Assembly (NCBI GenBank): GCA_049610565.1
Contig: JBMYZR010000005.1
Coordinates: 1 to 64,000 of the forward strand
Reading direction: 5' to 3'
DNA from: UBA8752 sp049610565
GTDB lineage: Bacteria > Bacteroidota > Bacteroidia > Flavobacteriales_D > Sanyastnellaceae
DNA length: 64,000 nucleotides
The notes under the pieces were generated by a model. The model saw nothing but the letters and a program-made list of their open reading frames with translations. It was not told where the DNA came from and did not search any database. Below are positions 39,684 through 46,764 of this stretch, one piece after another. Positions within the stretch are counted from its first letter, which is position 1; each line of letters opens with the position of its first letter. A program made the translations under genes and the position numbers.

Positions 39684-39728
39684 ATGGAAGGCAATGATCC
39701 TTTCTCCGGAACGCCCCCATTGCCATGA
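39684..39728 (+). CDS. Predicted leaderless 14-codon leader ORF coupled to the HAD-like gene
   Basis: ATG 39684 lies 3 nt after a perfect promoter box, so the transcript should start at it. The frame (MEGNDPFSGTPPLP) ends with a TGA that overlaps the ATG of the HAD-like gene (ATGA at 39725-39728). This is the same coupling geometry as between full genes here. No amino-acid run is seen. It would deliver ribosomes from a leaderless start to the downstream gene by termination-reinitiation. Confidence 0.45.
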   Translation: MEGNDPFSGTPPLP

Positions 39729-40177
39729 ATCCCCACGACGACAACGCGCACCTCAAAGCGGCCACGGATGCCGAAGGCCGCGCTGCTTCCCCCCAGCTGC
39801 CCGACGAGATCAAGAACTTCCTGATCGACATCGATGGCACGATCACCGAGGATGTCCCCAACGAACAGCCCGAACGGATGGCCACCTGCGCCCCCTTCCC
39901 GGACGCGCTGGAAACCCTCAACCGGTGGTACGCTGAAGGGCACGTCATCACCTTCTTCACCAGCCGGACGGAGGCCCACCGCGAGGTGACCGAGGCCTGG
40001 CTCGAGGAACACGGCTTCCAGTACCACGGCTTGCTGATGGGCAAGCCGCGGGGAGGCAACTACCACTGGATCGACAACCACGTTGTCCGCGCCACCCGGT
40101 ATGTGGACCGGTTCACGGAGTTGGTCAAGACGACCAAGGAAATCGAAGTCTTCAAGGGCAACGAAGAGGAGGACTGA
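39725..40177 (+). CDS. HAD-like phosphatase family protein
   Basis: 150 residues. HAD motif I is FLIDIDGTITEDVPNEQ (about residues 36-52, nucleophile in DIDGT), followed by a TFFTSRTEAHREVTEAWL motif II (T/S in TSR), a conserved lysine (MGKPRGGN), and the acidic IDNHVV near motif IV. Compact capless HADs of this kind are common in Bacteroidota and sometimes annotated as phosphoheptose-related; the substrate is unknown. The start is chosen because it forms the ATGA overlap and lies before the conserved domain. Confidence 0.82.
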   Translation: MNPHDDNAHLKAATDAEGRAASPQLPDEIKNFLIDIDGTITEDVPNEQPERMATCAPFPDALETLNRWYAEGHVITFFTSRTEAHREVTEAWLEEHGFQYHGLLMGKPRGGNYHWIDNHVVRATRYVDRFTELVKTTKEIEVFKGNEEED

Positions 40178-40180
40178 TCC

Positions 40181-40591
40181 TCACCGCTGGTCCAGGAAGC
40201 GCTGCAGGATCAAGGTGGCGGCAATCTGGTCGAGCTGTCCCTTTTCCCGGCGCTTGGATTTGCGCATGCCCGATTGGACCATGGCCAAAGAGGCTTCCCG
40301 ACTGGTGTGGTCCTCGTCCACGAATTCGAGTGGCACGTCCGGGTGCGCTTTCCTGAGCCGGTCAGCAAAAGCGCGGATGGGTTCCGTACTGTGTGTGGCG
40401 GTGCCCAGCACCCACCCCGGCATCCCCACCACGAAGCCCGCACAGGGCTCTTCCGAAAGGAGCCGCCGGATCTCGACATCCAGCGTCTCCGGGGAGTAGG
40501 TGCCTTCGGGTGCGGCGATCATCGCGCCGCTGTCCGTGACGGCCACACCGACGCGGCGGGTTCCGAAGTCAAAGGCGATGTAACGGGCCAT
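40181..40591 (-). CDS. ruvX: Putative pre-16S rRNA nuclease / Holliday junction resolvase-like RuvX (YqgF)
   Basis: 136 residues from the ATG at 40591. RNase H-like fold with YIAFDFGTRRVGVAVTD (first catalytic Asp), FVVGMPGWVLGT, LEFVDEDHTSREA (second acidic site) and QLDQIAATLILQRFLDQ (last acidic site). YqgF processes the 16S rRNA 5' end in E. coli. It faces dapD across 22 bp; both have promoter boxes in that gap. Stop codon 3 bp from the convergent HAD-like gene. Confidence 0.92.
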   Translation of the reverse strand: MARYIAFDFGTRRVGVAVTDSGAMIAAPEGTYSPETLDVEIRRLLSEEPCAGFVVGMPGWVLGTATHSTEPIRAFADRLRKAHPDVPLEFVDEDHTSREASLAMVQSGMRKSKRREKGQLDQIAATLILQRFLDQR

Positions 40592-40595
40592 GTTG

Positions 40596-40609
40596 CGAAG
40601 GTATCTTCG
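40596..40609. promoter_or_regulatory. Interlocked divergent -7 boxes (palindromic) of ruvX and dapD
   Basis: CGAAGGTATCTTCG holds TATCTTCG on the plus strand (40602-40609, 4 nt before dapD ATG 40614) and TACCTTCG on the minus strand (40603-40596, 4 nt before ruvX ATG 40591). The two boxes share the central TA base pairs, and CGAAG/CTTCG form an inverted repeat. RNA polymerase can probably not occupy both at once. Confidence 0.65.
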
Positions 40610-40613
40610 CCGC

Positions 40614-41462
40614 ATGGAGAACGCGACCATCCAGGCCCACATCGATTGGGCCGCTGCCAGAACCGCCGTCGAATCCGCCTGGGACCAGCCGGAATTGCGC
40701 CAGGAGCCGGCGTCGCGCCAGGCGGTCGAAGCCGTCATCGACGGGCTGGACCGCGGCGTGTTGCGTTGCGCCGAGCCCGTGGAGGGCGGATGGCAGGTCA
40801 ATGAGTGGGTCAAAAAGGCCGTTGTCCTGTACTTCCCGATGCGCGAGATGAAAATCGAGGAGGTTGGGCCGTTCCAGTTCCACGACAAGATGGCCCTGAA
40901 GCGAAACCACGCCGAAGCGGGGGTGCGGGTCGTTCCCCACGCCATTGCCCGCTATGGCGCTTTCCTGGGGAAGGGCGTGGTCATGATGCCGAGCTACGTC
41001 AACATCGGCGCGTACGTCGGTGGAGGCACCATGGTGGACACCTGGGCCACCGTCGGCTCCTGCGCCCAGATCGGTGCGGACGTGCACCTGAGCGGAGGCG
41101 TGGGCATCGGCGGCGTCCTGGAGCCGTTGCAGGCGGCGCCCGTGATTGTCGAGGATGGCGCCTTCATCGGGTCCCGCGCCATCGTGGTGGAAGGGGTCCG
41201 GGTGGGCAAGGAAGCCGTTCTCGGTGCCGGCGTGGTCCTGACGGCAAGCACGCGCATCCTGGATGTGACCGGTCCCGAACCCGTGGAGTTCAAGGGGGAG
41301 GTGCCGCCCCGGTCGGTGGTCATTCCTGGCACCCGGCCCAAAGTGTTCCCGGCGGGGGAGTTCGGCGTGCCCTGCGCGCTCATCGTCGGGCACCGCAAGG
41401 AGAGCACGGACCGGAAGACCTCGCTCAACGACGCCCTCCGCACCCACGCGGTCGCCGTATGA
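40614..41462 (+). CDS. dapD: 2,3,4,5-tetrahydropyridine-2,6-dicarboxylate N-succinyltransferase
   Basis: 282 residues from ATG 40614. DapD adds a succinyl group from succinyl-CoA in the lysine/diaminopimelate pathway. Visible: WVKKAVVLYFPMREM, FHDKMALKRNHAEAGVRVVPHAIARYGAFLG, MMPSYVNIGAYVGGGTMVDTWATVGSCAQIG (left-handed beta helix with hexapeptide repeats), LSGGVGIGGVLEPLQA and a C-terminal CALIVGHRKESTDRKTSLN. The stop overlaps the glycosyltransferase ATG (41459-41462). Confidence 0.97.
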   Translation: MENATIQAHIDWAAARTAVESAWDQPELRQEPASRQAVEAVIDGLDRGVLRCAEPVEGGWQVNEWVKKAVVLYFPMREMKIEEVGPFQFHDKMALKRNHAEAGVRVVPHAIARYGAFLGKGVVMMPSYVNIGAYVGGGTMVDTWATVGSCAQIGADVHLSGGVGIGGVLEPLQAAPVIVEDGAFIGSRAIVVEGVRVGKEAVLGAGVVLTASTRILDVTGPEPVEFKGEVPPRSVVIPGTRPKVFPAGEFGVPCALIVGHRKESTDRKTSLNDALRTHAVAV

Positions 41463-42535
41463 TGCCGTCGGCGGACCGTCCGCCGGGAGGACTGCTCCTC
41501 CTTCAGCCGGCCTTCCTCGGGGATGTGGTCCTGTCGACCGCCTTGATCGAGAGCTGGCACCGCGCCTTTCCCGACGACCCCATTCGCGTGTGGGTCCGGA
41601 AAGGGGCCGAATCCTTCTTCGATGACCATCCCTTCGTCACGGAGGTCCTGGTTTGGGACCGGTCCGGACGGGGCAAATACGGGCGGATGTTGTCGCTGGC
41701 CTTCCGGGCGCGGCGCCGGCGGCCAGCCAAGGTCGTCAACCTGCACCGGTTCTCCTCGATGGCCCTGGTCGCCCGCATCATTGGGGCGCCGGAAAATGCT
41801 GGGTTCGAAGGCGTGTCCAGCTTCGGGTTGACGGCTGAGAGGGTGGCGCATGGCATTGGCGATGGCCGCCACGAAACGGAGCGGAACCACGCGTTGATCG
41901 CCGGGCAGGTCGGCCCATTCGATGCTGCGCGGGACCGTCCGCGCCTGCACCCGTCGGGGGCCCACCGGACCGCGGTTCGGACGTGGCCTGCCCAGGCCGC
42001 CATCCTCGCGCCGTCGAGTGTCTGGGCGACCAAGCGTTGGCCGGAGTCCCACTGGAGTGCACTCGTGGATGCGTTGCACCAGGAAGGCCGGGAGGTGCTG
42101 ATGATGGGCGGGCCTGGAGACGACAGGTTGCTGGAGGCCATCGCCATCCGGTGCAGCCGTCGGCCCCACGTGATGGCCGGTCAGCTGTCCCTCCTGGGGT
42201 CGGCATCCTTGATGGCGTCGGCCAGTGTGGTCGTGAGCAATGACAGCGCCCCCTTGCACATGGCGGGGGCCGTGGGGGCACCGGTCGTGGGGGTGTTCTG
42301 CAGCACGACCCCTGAACTGGGGTTCGGGGCGTTGCCCGGCGACATCGAGCGCGGCCATGCCGAGAATGTCGAGGTGCCGTCAGGGGAATTGGCCTGCAAG
42401 CCGTGTGGCCTGCACGGCAAGAAGCGTTGCCCGGAATCCCACTTTCAATGCGGGACCGGGCTGTCGGTGCAGACCGTGATGGGGGCGATCCGGCGGATCA
42501 GCAGCCCTCCATCACCAGGCCATCCGTCTTCTTGA
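41459..42535 (+). CDS. Glycosyltransferase family 9 (heptosyltransferase-like)
   Basis: 358 residues from the first of two ATGs (41459 or 41462), the first overlapping the dapD stop. GT9 features: LLLLQPAFLGDVVLSTALIESWH at the start, ILAPSSVWATKRWPESHWSALVDALHQEG (nucleotide-sugar site), VVVSNDSAPLHMAGAVGAPVVGVFCSTTPELGFG, and a Cys-rich end LACKPCGLHGKKRCPESHFQCG seen in many GT9 proteins. It probably builds the lipopolysaccharide core or another surface glycan. Its 3' end overlaps the convergent small gene by 38 bp. Confidence 0.93.
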   Translation: MMPSADRPPGGLLLLQPAFLGDVVLSTALIESWHRAFPDDPIRVWVRKGAESFFDDHPFVTEVLVWDRSGRGKYGRMLSLAFRARRRRPAKVVNLHRFSSMALVARIIGAPENAGFEGVSSFGLTAERVAHGIGDGRHETERNHALIAGQVGPFDAARDRPRLHPSGAHRTAVRTWPAQAAILAPSSVWATKRWPESHWSALVDALHQEGREVLMMGGPGDDRLLEAIAIRCSRRPHVMAGQLSLLGSASLMASASVVVSNDSAPLHMAGAVGAPVVGVFCSTTPELGFGALPGDIERGHAENVEVPSGELACKPCGLHGKKRCPESHFQCGTGLSVQTVMGAIRRISSPPSPGHPSS

Positions 42536-42860
42536 TGCGGAGAACGCAGGTTTCAGAGACGAACTCCACGTAGTCGTGGTGCTCTTCTCCGTCGACGCGC
42601 AGGACGATTTCGACCCCCACTAAGGTGCCGTCAGGGCGAAATTGGAAGCTGCCATAGCGGAAGGCGTGCCCCTGTTCCTCGAGGGCGATGCGGGTGGCAT
42701 TCAAGGCTTCCCGCGTGAGCGGAGCCTCGATCGAGGCCAGGACGACGTCTGCGCCTTCGGTGGCTTCGGTGGCCTCGGCTTGGGCGTTCACCGGGGAGGT
42801 GGCCAATCCAAGGCCGAGCATGAGCAGGAGGGAGGCACGGGAAAACAACGGCGTCATCAT
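42498..42860 (-). CDS. Small exported protein, function unknown
   Basis: 120 residues from the first of two adjacent ATGs (42860 or 42857). Signal peptide: FSRASLLLMLGLGLATSPVNAQ. The mature part has a helix (PLTREALNATRIALEEQGHAF) and a beta-rich end with two cysteines (FVSETCVLRIKKTDGLVMEGC) that could form a disulfide in the periplasm. No family recognised. The TACTTTTC box 4 nt before the ATG indicates a separate transcript. It overlaps the convergent GT9 gene by 38 bp, so the last 12 codons are antisense to that gene. Confidence 0.68.
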   Translation of the reverse strand: MMTPLFSRASLLLMLGLGLATSPVNAQAEATEATEGADVVLASIEAPLTREALNATRIALEEQGHAFRYGSFQFRPDGTLVGVEIVLRVDGEEHHDYVEFVSETCVLRIKKTDGLVMEGC

Positions 42861-42864
42861 GACG

Positions 42865-42872
42865 GAAAAGTA
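42865..42872 (-). promoter_or_regulatory. TACTTTTC box, small exported protein gene
   Basis: Minus-strand TAnnTTTC, 4 nt before the ATG at 42860. Confidence 0.42.
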
Positions 42873-42977
42873 CGCCGCAGGCCGCCTTTGGCGCAAGGCC
42901 GCCCCGTGCACCGCTGCGGTGCATCCGTTGTGAAAAAGTGACGCCCAAAAGCGCCCCGCTCGGTGCCTCCTCCGGGG

Positions 42978-42985
42978 TACTTTCG
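42978..42985 (+). promoter_or_regulatory. TACTTTCG -7 box, dnaN
   Basis: TAnnTTCG with 18 nt to ATG 43004, giving a short leader of roughly ten bases, unlike the leaderless cases. Confidence 0.5.
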
Positions 42986-43003
42986 AACCCCCATTTCAAC
43001 CGC

Positions 43004-44125
43004 ATGCAGTTCATCGTTTCCAGTACCGCCCTGCTCCGCCAGCTTCAGGCCATCAGCGGCGTGCTCAACAGCAGCAACACCCTGCCGATTCTCGACAATT
43101 TCCTTTTCGAGATTGCCCCGGGAAAGGCCTCCATCAGCGCCAGCGACCTCGAGACGACCATGACCACCACGGTCGAGGTGACGGCGGAGGAGGAAGGCGC
43201 CATCGCCATTCCGGCCAAGATGCTGCTCGACATCCTCAAGACCTTCGAGGATCTTCCCCTGACGTTCAAGGTGGACCCCAAGACCTGCGGCGTCGAGATG
43301 ACCAGCGAGGCTGGCAAATACAAACTCGCCGGCGCCCACGCTGATGAGTTCCCCCGCACCCCCGAGCTCGAGGGGGCCGCTTCCGTGACCTTGAATTCCG
43401 ACACGCTGGCCGAGGCCATCAGCCGCACCCTCTTTGCCGCCGGCAGCGACGACCTCCGTCCGGTGATGAGCGGCATCTTCTTCGAGCTGCGCAGCGACCA
43501 CCTCAGCTTCGTGGCCACCGATGCGCACCGCCTCGTCCGCTACGCCCGGAAGGATGCCTCCGCTCCGGAGAACGCCGAGATGATCGTCCCCAAGAAGCCC
43601 CTCAACCTCCTCAAGGGCACCCTGCCCATGACCGACGAGGTGGTGGTCAGCTTCAACGAGGCCAACGCCCATTTCAAGTACGGCGAGATGGACGTGGTGT
43701 GCCGCCTCATCGAGGGCAAGTACCCGAACTACGAGGCGGTCATCCCGAAGGACAACCCAAACTGCATGACCATTGACCGGAAGGACTTCCAGCGGAGCAT
43801 CCGGCGTGTGGCCATTTTCGCCAACAAGACGACGCACCAGGTCCGCCTGTCCCTCGCGGGCAGCAGCTTGACCATCAGTGCCGAGGACGTGGACTTCGCC
43901 AACGAGGCCCGCGAGTCGCTGGCCTGCAGCTACACCGGCGACGACATGGAAATCGGCTTCAACAGCCGTTTCCTGCTGGACATGCTCAACAACCTCGACG
44001 CCCAGCAAATCACCCTCGAGCTCAGCGCCCCGAACCGGGCGGGCATCATCCGCCCCCTTCACGATGGCGAGGCCACCGGCGAGGACATCCTCATGCTGGT
44101 CATGCCCGTCATGCTCAACGCCTGA
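43004..44125 (+). CDS. dnaN: DNA polymerase III beta subunit (sliding clamp)
   Basis: 373 residues from ATG 43004, standard clamp length with three similar domains. Signatures: MQFIVSSTALLRQLQAISGVL at the start, NTLPILDNFLFEI, GIFFELRSDHLSFVATDAHRLVRY, YPNYEAVIPKDNPN, and the C-terminal LVMPVMLN of Bacteroidota clamps (equivalent to the VMPMRL end). The ring holds polymerase on DNA. It is not next to dnaA, recF or an origin; in Bacteroidota dnaN is usually away from oriC. The stop is immediately adjacent to the convergent rhomboid stop. Confidence 0.98.
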   Translation: MQFIVSSTALLRQLQAISGVLNSSNTLPILDNFLFEIAPGKASISASDLETTMTTTVEVTAEEEGAIAIPAKMLLDILKTFEDLPLTFKVDPKTCGVEMTSEAGKYKLAGAHADEFPRTPELEGAASVTLNSDTLAEAISRTLFAAGSDDLRPVMSGIFFELRSDHLSFVATDAHRLVRYARKDASAPENAEMIVPKKPLNLLKGTLPMTDEVVVSFNEANAHFKYGEMDVVCRLIEGKYPNYEAVIPKDNPNCMTIDRKDFQRSIRRVAIFANKTTHQVRLSLAGSSLTISAEDVDFANEARESLACSYTGDDMEIGFNSRFLLDMLNNLDAQQITLELSAPNRAGIIRPLHDGEATGEDILMLVMPVMLNA

Positions 44126-45241
44126 TCAGCGTCGGGTCTTCGACTTGATGTGGCCGCCTTGGCGCGGCTTGCGAATCCCGCCCCGGCGGGATTTCGCGTG
44201 TTCTGACGGACGCGGTCCCCGCCACAGGAGGGATTGCCGGCTGTGCGCTCGCCACTCTTCGTCGGGCGTGGGCCGTTCGCTGGTCAGCCAGGTGTCCTCC
44301 ACGGCCGCTTCGCCGAGAATGCCGTCGGCTGGGGATTCGAGGATGGCCCGCCGACCAACGCGAAGCGGACCAGCCGCGCGTCCTGCGCTGTGATTGGGGT
44401 CAGCGTTGCGGGCGTGTTCTGGGTGGACGTCCTGCTCCTCATCGTCCTCGTCCACCTCCTCGTCGTCGGGCGGGAGCGGGGGCTTTTGCGGCCCCTCCTT
44501 GTGCCAGGCGATGGCCAGGAAGGTGCCGACCACGGCGCCGGACAGGTGGCCCTGCCAGCTCACGCCCACCTCGATGGGGAAGACGCCCCAGACGATGCTG
44601 CCATAGAGGAAGGCCACCACCATGGAGACGCGGATGAGCCTCGGGGATTGCCGGATGAGGCCGCTCAAGAACAGAAAGGCGGAGAGGGCGTAGATCACGC
44701 CGCTGAGTCCGATGTGGTTGCCGGGTGCACCGCTGAGCCAGAGGAGCACGCCCGTGGCCATCCACGACCAGCCGAGCACCTTGAATCCCAGGTTGCGGTA
44801 GAAGTAGAGCAGGAGGGCGTTGAGGGAGAAGAAGGAGACGGTGTTGCCCCAGAGGTGCTGGAAGTCTCCGTGAAGGAGGGGCATCGTGAGCACGCCGGCG
44901 AGGCCATCCTTCCGCAGGGGGCGGTTGCCGAACCGGCGGAGTTCGAGGCCGAATTGCGCATCCACGAGAAAGACGGCCCAGATGACCATCAGGATGCTGA
45001 GGGTGACCGTGAGGGTGCGCCGGATGAGGGTCCGGTCGGCGGCCAGCGTGGCCTCATCCGGTCTGACCGAGCGGGCGGGGGCGTAGCGCCGTGAGGGCCG
45101 CCAAGGGCGCGCACCCGGGGCAATGCGCACCGGCTGCGGTCCGGATTCACCGCGCTCCTCCTGGCCGCCCACCGTGTGGGAAGCCCCGCCGAATTGGGGG
45201 GGTGGGGTGGAATTCACACGGTCGTTCGGATAAGAACCCAT
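44126..45241 (-). CDS. Rhomboid family intramembrane serine protease
   Basis: 371 residues. A Pro/Arg-rich cytoplasmic N-terminus of about 75 residues precedes six membrane segments. Catalytic signatures: GLSGVIYALSAFLFLSG (nucleophile Ser in GxSG), HLSGAVVGTFLAIAW (catalytic His), and the structural LLHGDFQHLWGNTVSFF. The C-terminal 110 residues are charged and disordered-looking (DDEEVDEDDEEQ, then basic to the end), an unusually long tail. Rhomboids cut substrates within the membrane; the substrate is unknown. TATTTTGT lies 4 nt before the ATG. Confidence 0.92.
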   Translation of the reverse strand: MGSYPNDRVNSTPPPQFGGASHTVGGQEERGESGPQPVRIAPGARPWRPSRRYAPARSVRPDEATLAADRTLIRRTLTVTLSILMVIWAVFLVDAQFGLELRRFGNRPLRKDGLAGVLTMPLLHGDFQHLWGNTVSFFSLNALLLYFYRNLGFKVLGWSWMATGVLLWLSGAPGNHIGLSGVIYALSAFLFLSGLIRQSPRLIRVSMVVAFLYGSIVWGVFPIEVGVSWQGHLSGAVVGTFLAIAWHKEGPQKPPLPPDDEEVDEDDEEQDVHPEHARNADPNHSAGRAAGPLRVGRRAILESPADGILGEAAVEDTWLTSERPTPDEEWRAHSRQSLLWRGPRPSEHAKSRRGGIRKPRQGGHIKSKTRR

Positions 45242-45245
45242 GACT

Positions 45246-45253
45246 ACAAAATA
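45246..45253 (-). promoter_or_regulatory. TATTTTGT box, rhomboid gene
   Basis: Minus-strand TATTTTG followed by T, 4 nt before the ATG at 45241. The divergent SirB1-like gene has a TACATTG at 45272-45278. Confidence 0.45.
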
Positions 45254-45300
45254 GCCCGCAAAACGCAGAACTACATTGAGCCCACGAACCTGAATCGGCT

Positions 45301-46209
45301 ATGAGCGTCACCGAGTTGCAAGCCCTGATTACCCTGTTGGAAGATCCAGATGAAGGGATCTACACCACCGTCAAGCAGGAACTGGAGAAGATTGGAGAGG
45401 CCGCCGTGCCGCCACTGAGAAGGGCCCTCGAGGAGGAGGGACACGGCGCCGTGTTCGTGGAACGCGCCAAGGCGTTGCTCGATCAGTTGGCCACCGAGGA
45501 GGTGCGCGGTCAGTTCGTCGACTGGATTGATTCCGCCGAGCACGGCGTGGCGGAAGCCCTCGTGCTCATCAACCAATACGTCGATCCCGCTGCCGGCAGC
45601 GCCGAGCTGAAGGCGACGATGGAGCGCATTCGTCAGGACATCTGGCTCGAACTCAACGACGACATGACCGCCCTCGAACAGGTGCGGGTCATCAACCGGA
45701 TTTTCTTCGAACACCACGGTTTCGAAGGCACCCGCGGCGGCGCTGCCCGTCCGCACCACGCGCTTCCGAGTGAAGTGGTGTCCCAACGCAAGGGCAATTC
45801 CCTCGCTCTCGGTGCGGTGTACCTCGCCATGGCGCAGGAGCTGCACCTGCCGATTCACGGGGTCAACCTGCCCAACCATTTCATCCTCGCCTACTGTGAT
45901 GGGGGACACCTCGGAGAGTTCACCGAAGGCGGAGGACCGGGTAGCGTGCTGTTCTACATCAACCCGTTCAACAAGGGCGGCGTCATCCATCCGGATGAGG
46001 TCAACGCTTTCCTCGGGCACCTCGACCTCCCGGTCGACCAACGCCATTGCGGTCCGTGCCACCCCATCGACGTGGTCCGGCGCCTCATCGGCAACCTCGC
46101 CTATGCCTTCGAGCGTCAGGAAGACCTGGGGCAGGCCGAGCGCATGCGCGAGCTGCTCTTTTTCGTGGAAGGGTGTTCAGCCCCGCAGGGCGCCGAGCGT
46201 GCGGAATAA
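45301..46209 (+). CDS. SirB1-like transglutaminase-fold protein
   Basis: 302 residues. N-terminal helical part (LQALITLLEDPDEGIYTTVKQELEKIGEAAVPPLRRAL) resembling HEAT-like repeats, then a Transglut_core2/SirB1 domain: VINRIFFEHHGFEGTRGGAA, RKGNSLALGAVYLAMAQELHLPIHGVNLPNHFILAY and a C-terminal helical tail with VVRRLIGNLAYAFERQEDLGQAERM. The usual catalytic Cys of transglutaminases is Ser in RKGNSLAL, as is normal for SirB1 proteins, so catalysis is doubtful. Its 3' end overlaps the convergent sugar transferase gene by 33 bp. Confidence 0.85.
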   Translation: MSVTELQALITLLEDPDEGIYTTVKQELEKIGEAAVPPLRRALEEEGHGAVFVERAKALLDQLATEEVRGQFVDWIDSAEHGVAEALVLINQYVDPAAGSAELKATMERIRQDIWLELNDDMTALEQVRVINRIFFEHHGFEGTRGGAARPHHALPSEVVSQRKGNSLALGAVYLAMAQELHLPIHGVNLPNHFILAYCDGGHLGEFTEGGGPGSVLFYINPFNKGGVIHPDEVNAFLGHLDLPVDQRHCGPCHPIDVVRRLIGNLAYAFERQEDLGQAERMRELLFFVEGCSAPQGAERAE

Positions 46210-46764
46210 CAGGCGCAGGTCCCCCAGCATGGACCGCCGGTCCGCGTAATCGGACTGCATCTTGAGTTTCTCGGGGAGGATGACCTCCCGATAAGCGGTG
46301 TCCGCATCTGCGGCTGCCGCGAGTTGCCTGCCCTCATCGCGGAAGGCGAGGGAGTCCGGACCGGTGATGCCGGGACGGACGGACAGCACCTTGCGCCAAC
46401 GGGGGTCCTCCACGTCCACGTATTCCGGCACTTCGGGACGGGGACCGACCAGGCTCATGTGGCCGAACAACACGTTGAGGAGCTGGGGAAATTCATCCAG
46501 CCGGCGCCGCCGGAGCCACTGCCCGGTGGGCGTGATGCGCGGATCCCGGTCGCCGGAGGTGACGGCGGCTGTGGGCGCGGAGGCCACCTGCATGGTCCGG
46601 AACTTCAGGATGGAAAATGGCGTGCCGTGCCGCCCGATTCTCGTTTGCCGGAAGAGAACAGGGCGCCCTTCCTTCAACAGGATGACCAGCCCGATGGCAC
46701 AGAGTGGCAGGGCGAGAAGGACGAGCAGGGCAAAGGAGACGAGAAGGTCGAATGCCCGCTTCAT
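46177..46764 (-). CDS. Bacterial sugar transferase (polyisoprenyl-phosphate phosphoglycosyltransferase)
   Basis: 195 residues: an N-terminal membrane-inserted helix (LLVSFALLVLLALPLCAIGLVIL), then the PglC-like catalytic core (FRQTRIGRHGTPFSILKFRTMQ, RRRRLDEFPQLLNVLFGHMSLVGPRPEVPEY with the D-E catalytic pair, and RPGITGPDSLAF). It moves a sugar phosphate onto undecaprenyl phosphate, starting a surface glycan. The ATG overlaps the stop of the DegT-type aminotransferase (46761-46764): the two probably make and load an amino sugar. Confidence 0.95.
   Translation of the reverse strand: MKRAFDLLVSFALLVLLALPLCAIGLVILLKEGRPVLFRQTRIGRHGTPFSILKFRTMQVASAPTAAVTSGDRDPRITPTGQWLRRRRLDEFPQLLNVLFGHMSLVGPRPEVPEYVDVEDPRWRKVLSVRPGITGPDSLAFRDEGRQLAAAADADTAYREVILPEKLKMQSDYADRRSMLGDLRLLFRTLGALRG

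Noticed and set aside
43004..44125. dnaN as a marker of a replication origin
   Set aside because: No dnaA, recF, gyrB or DnaA-box cluster is seen nearby.
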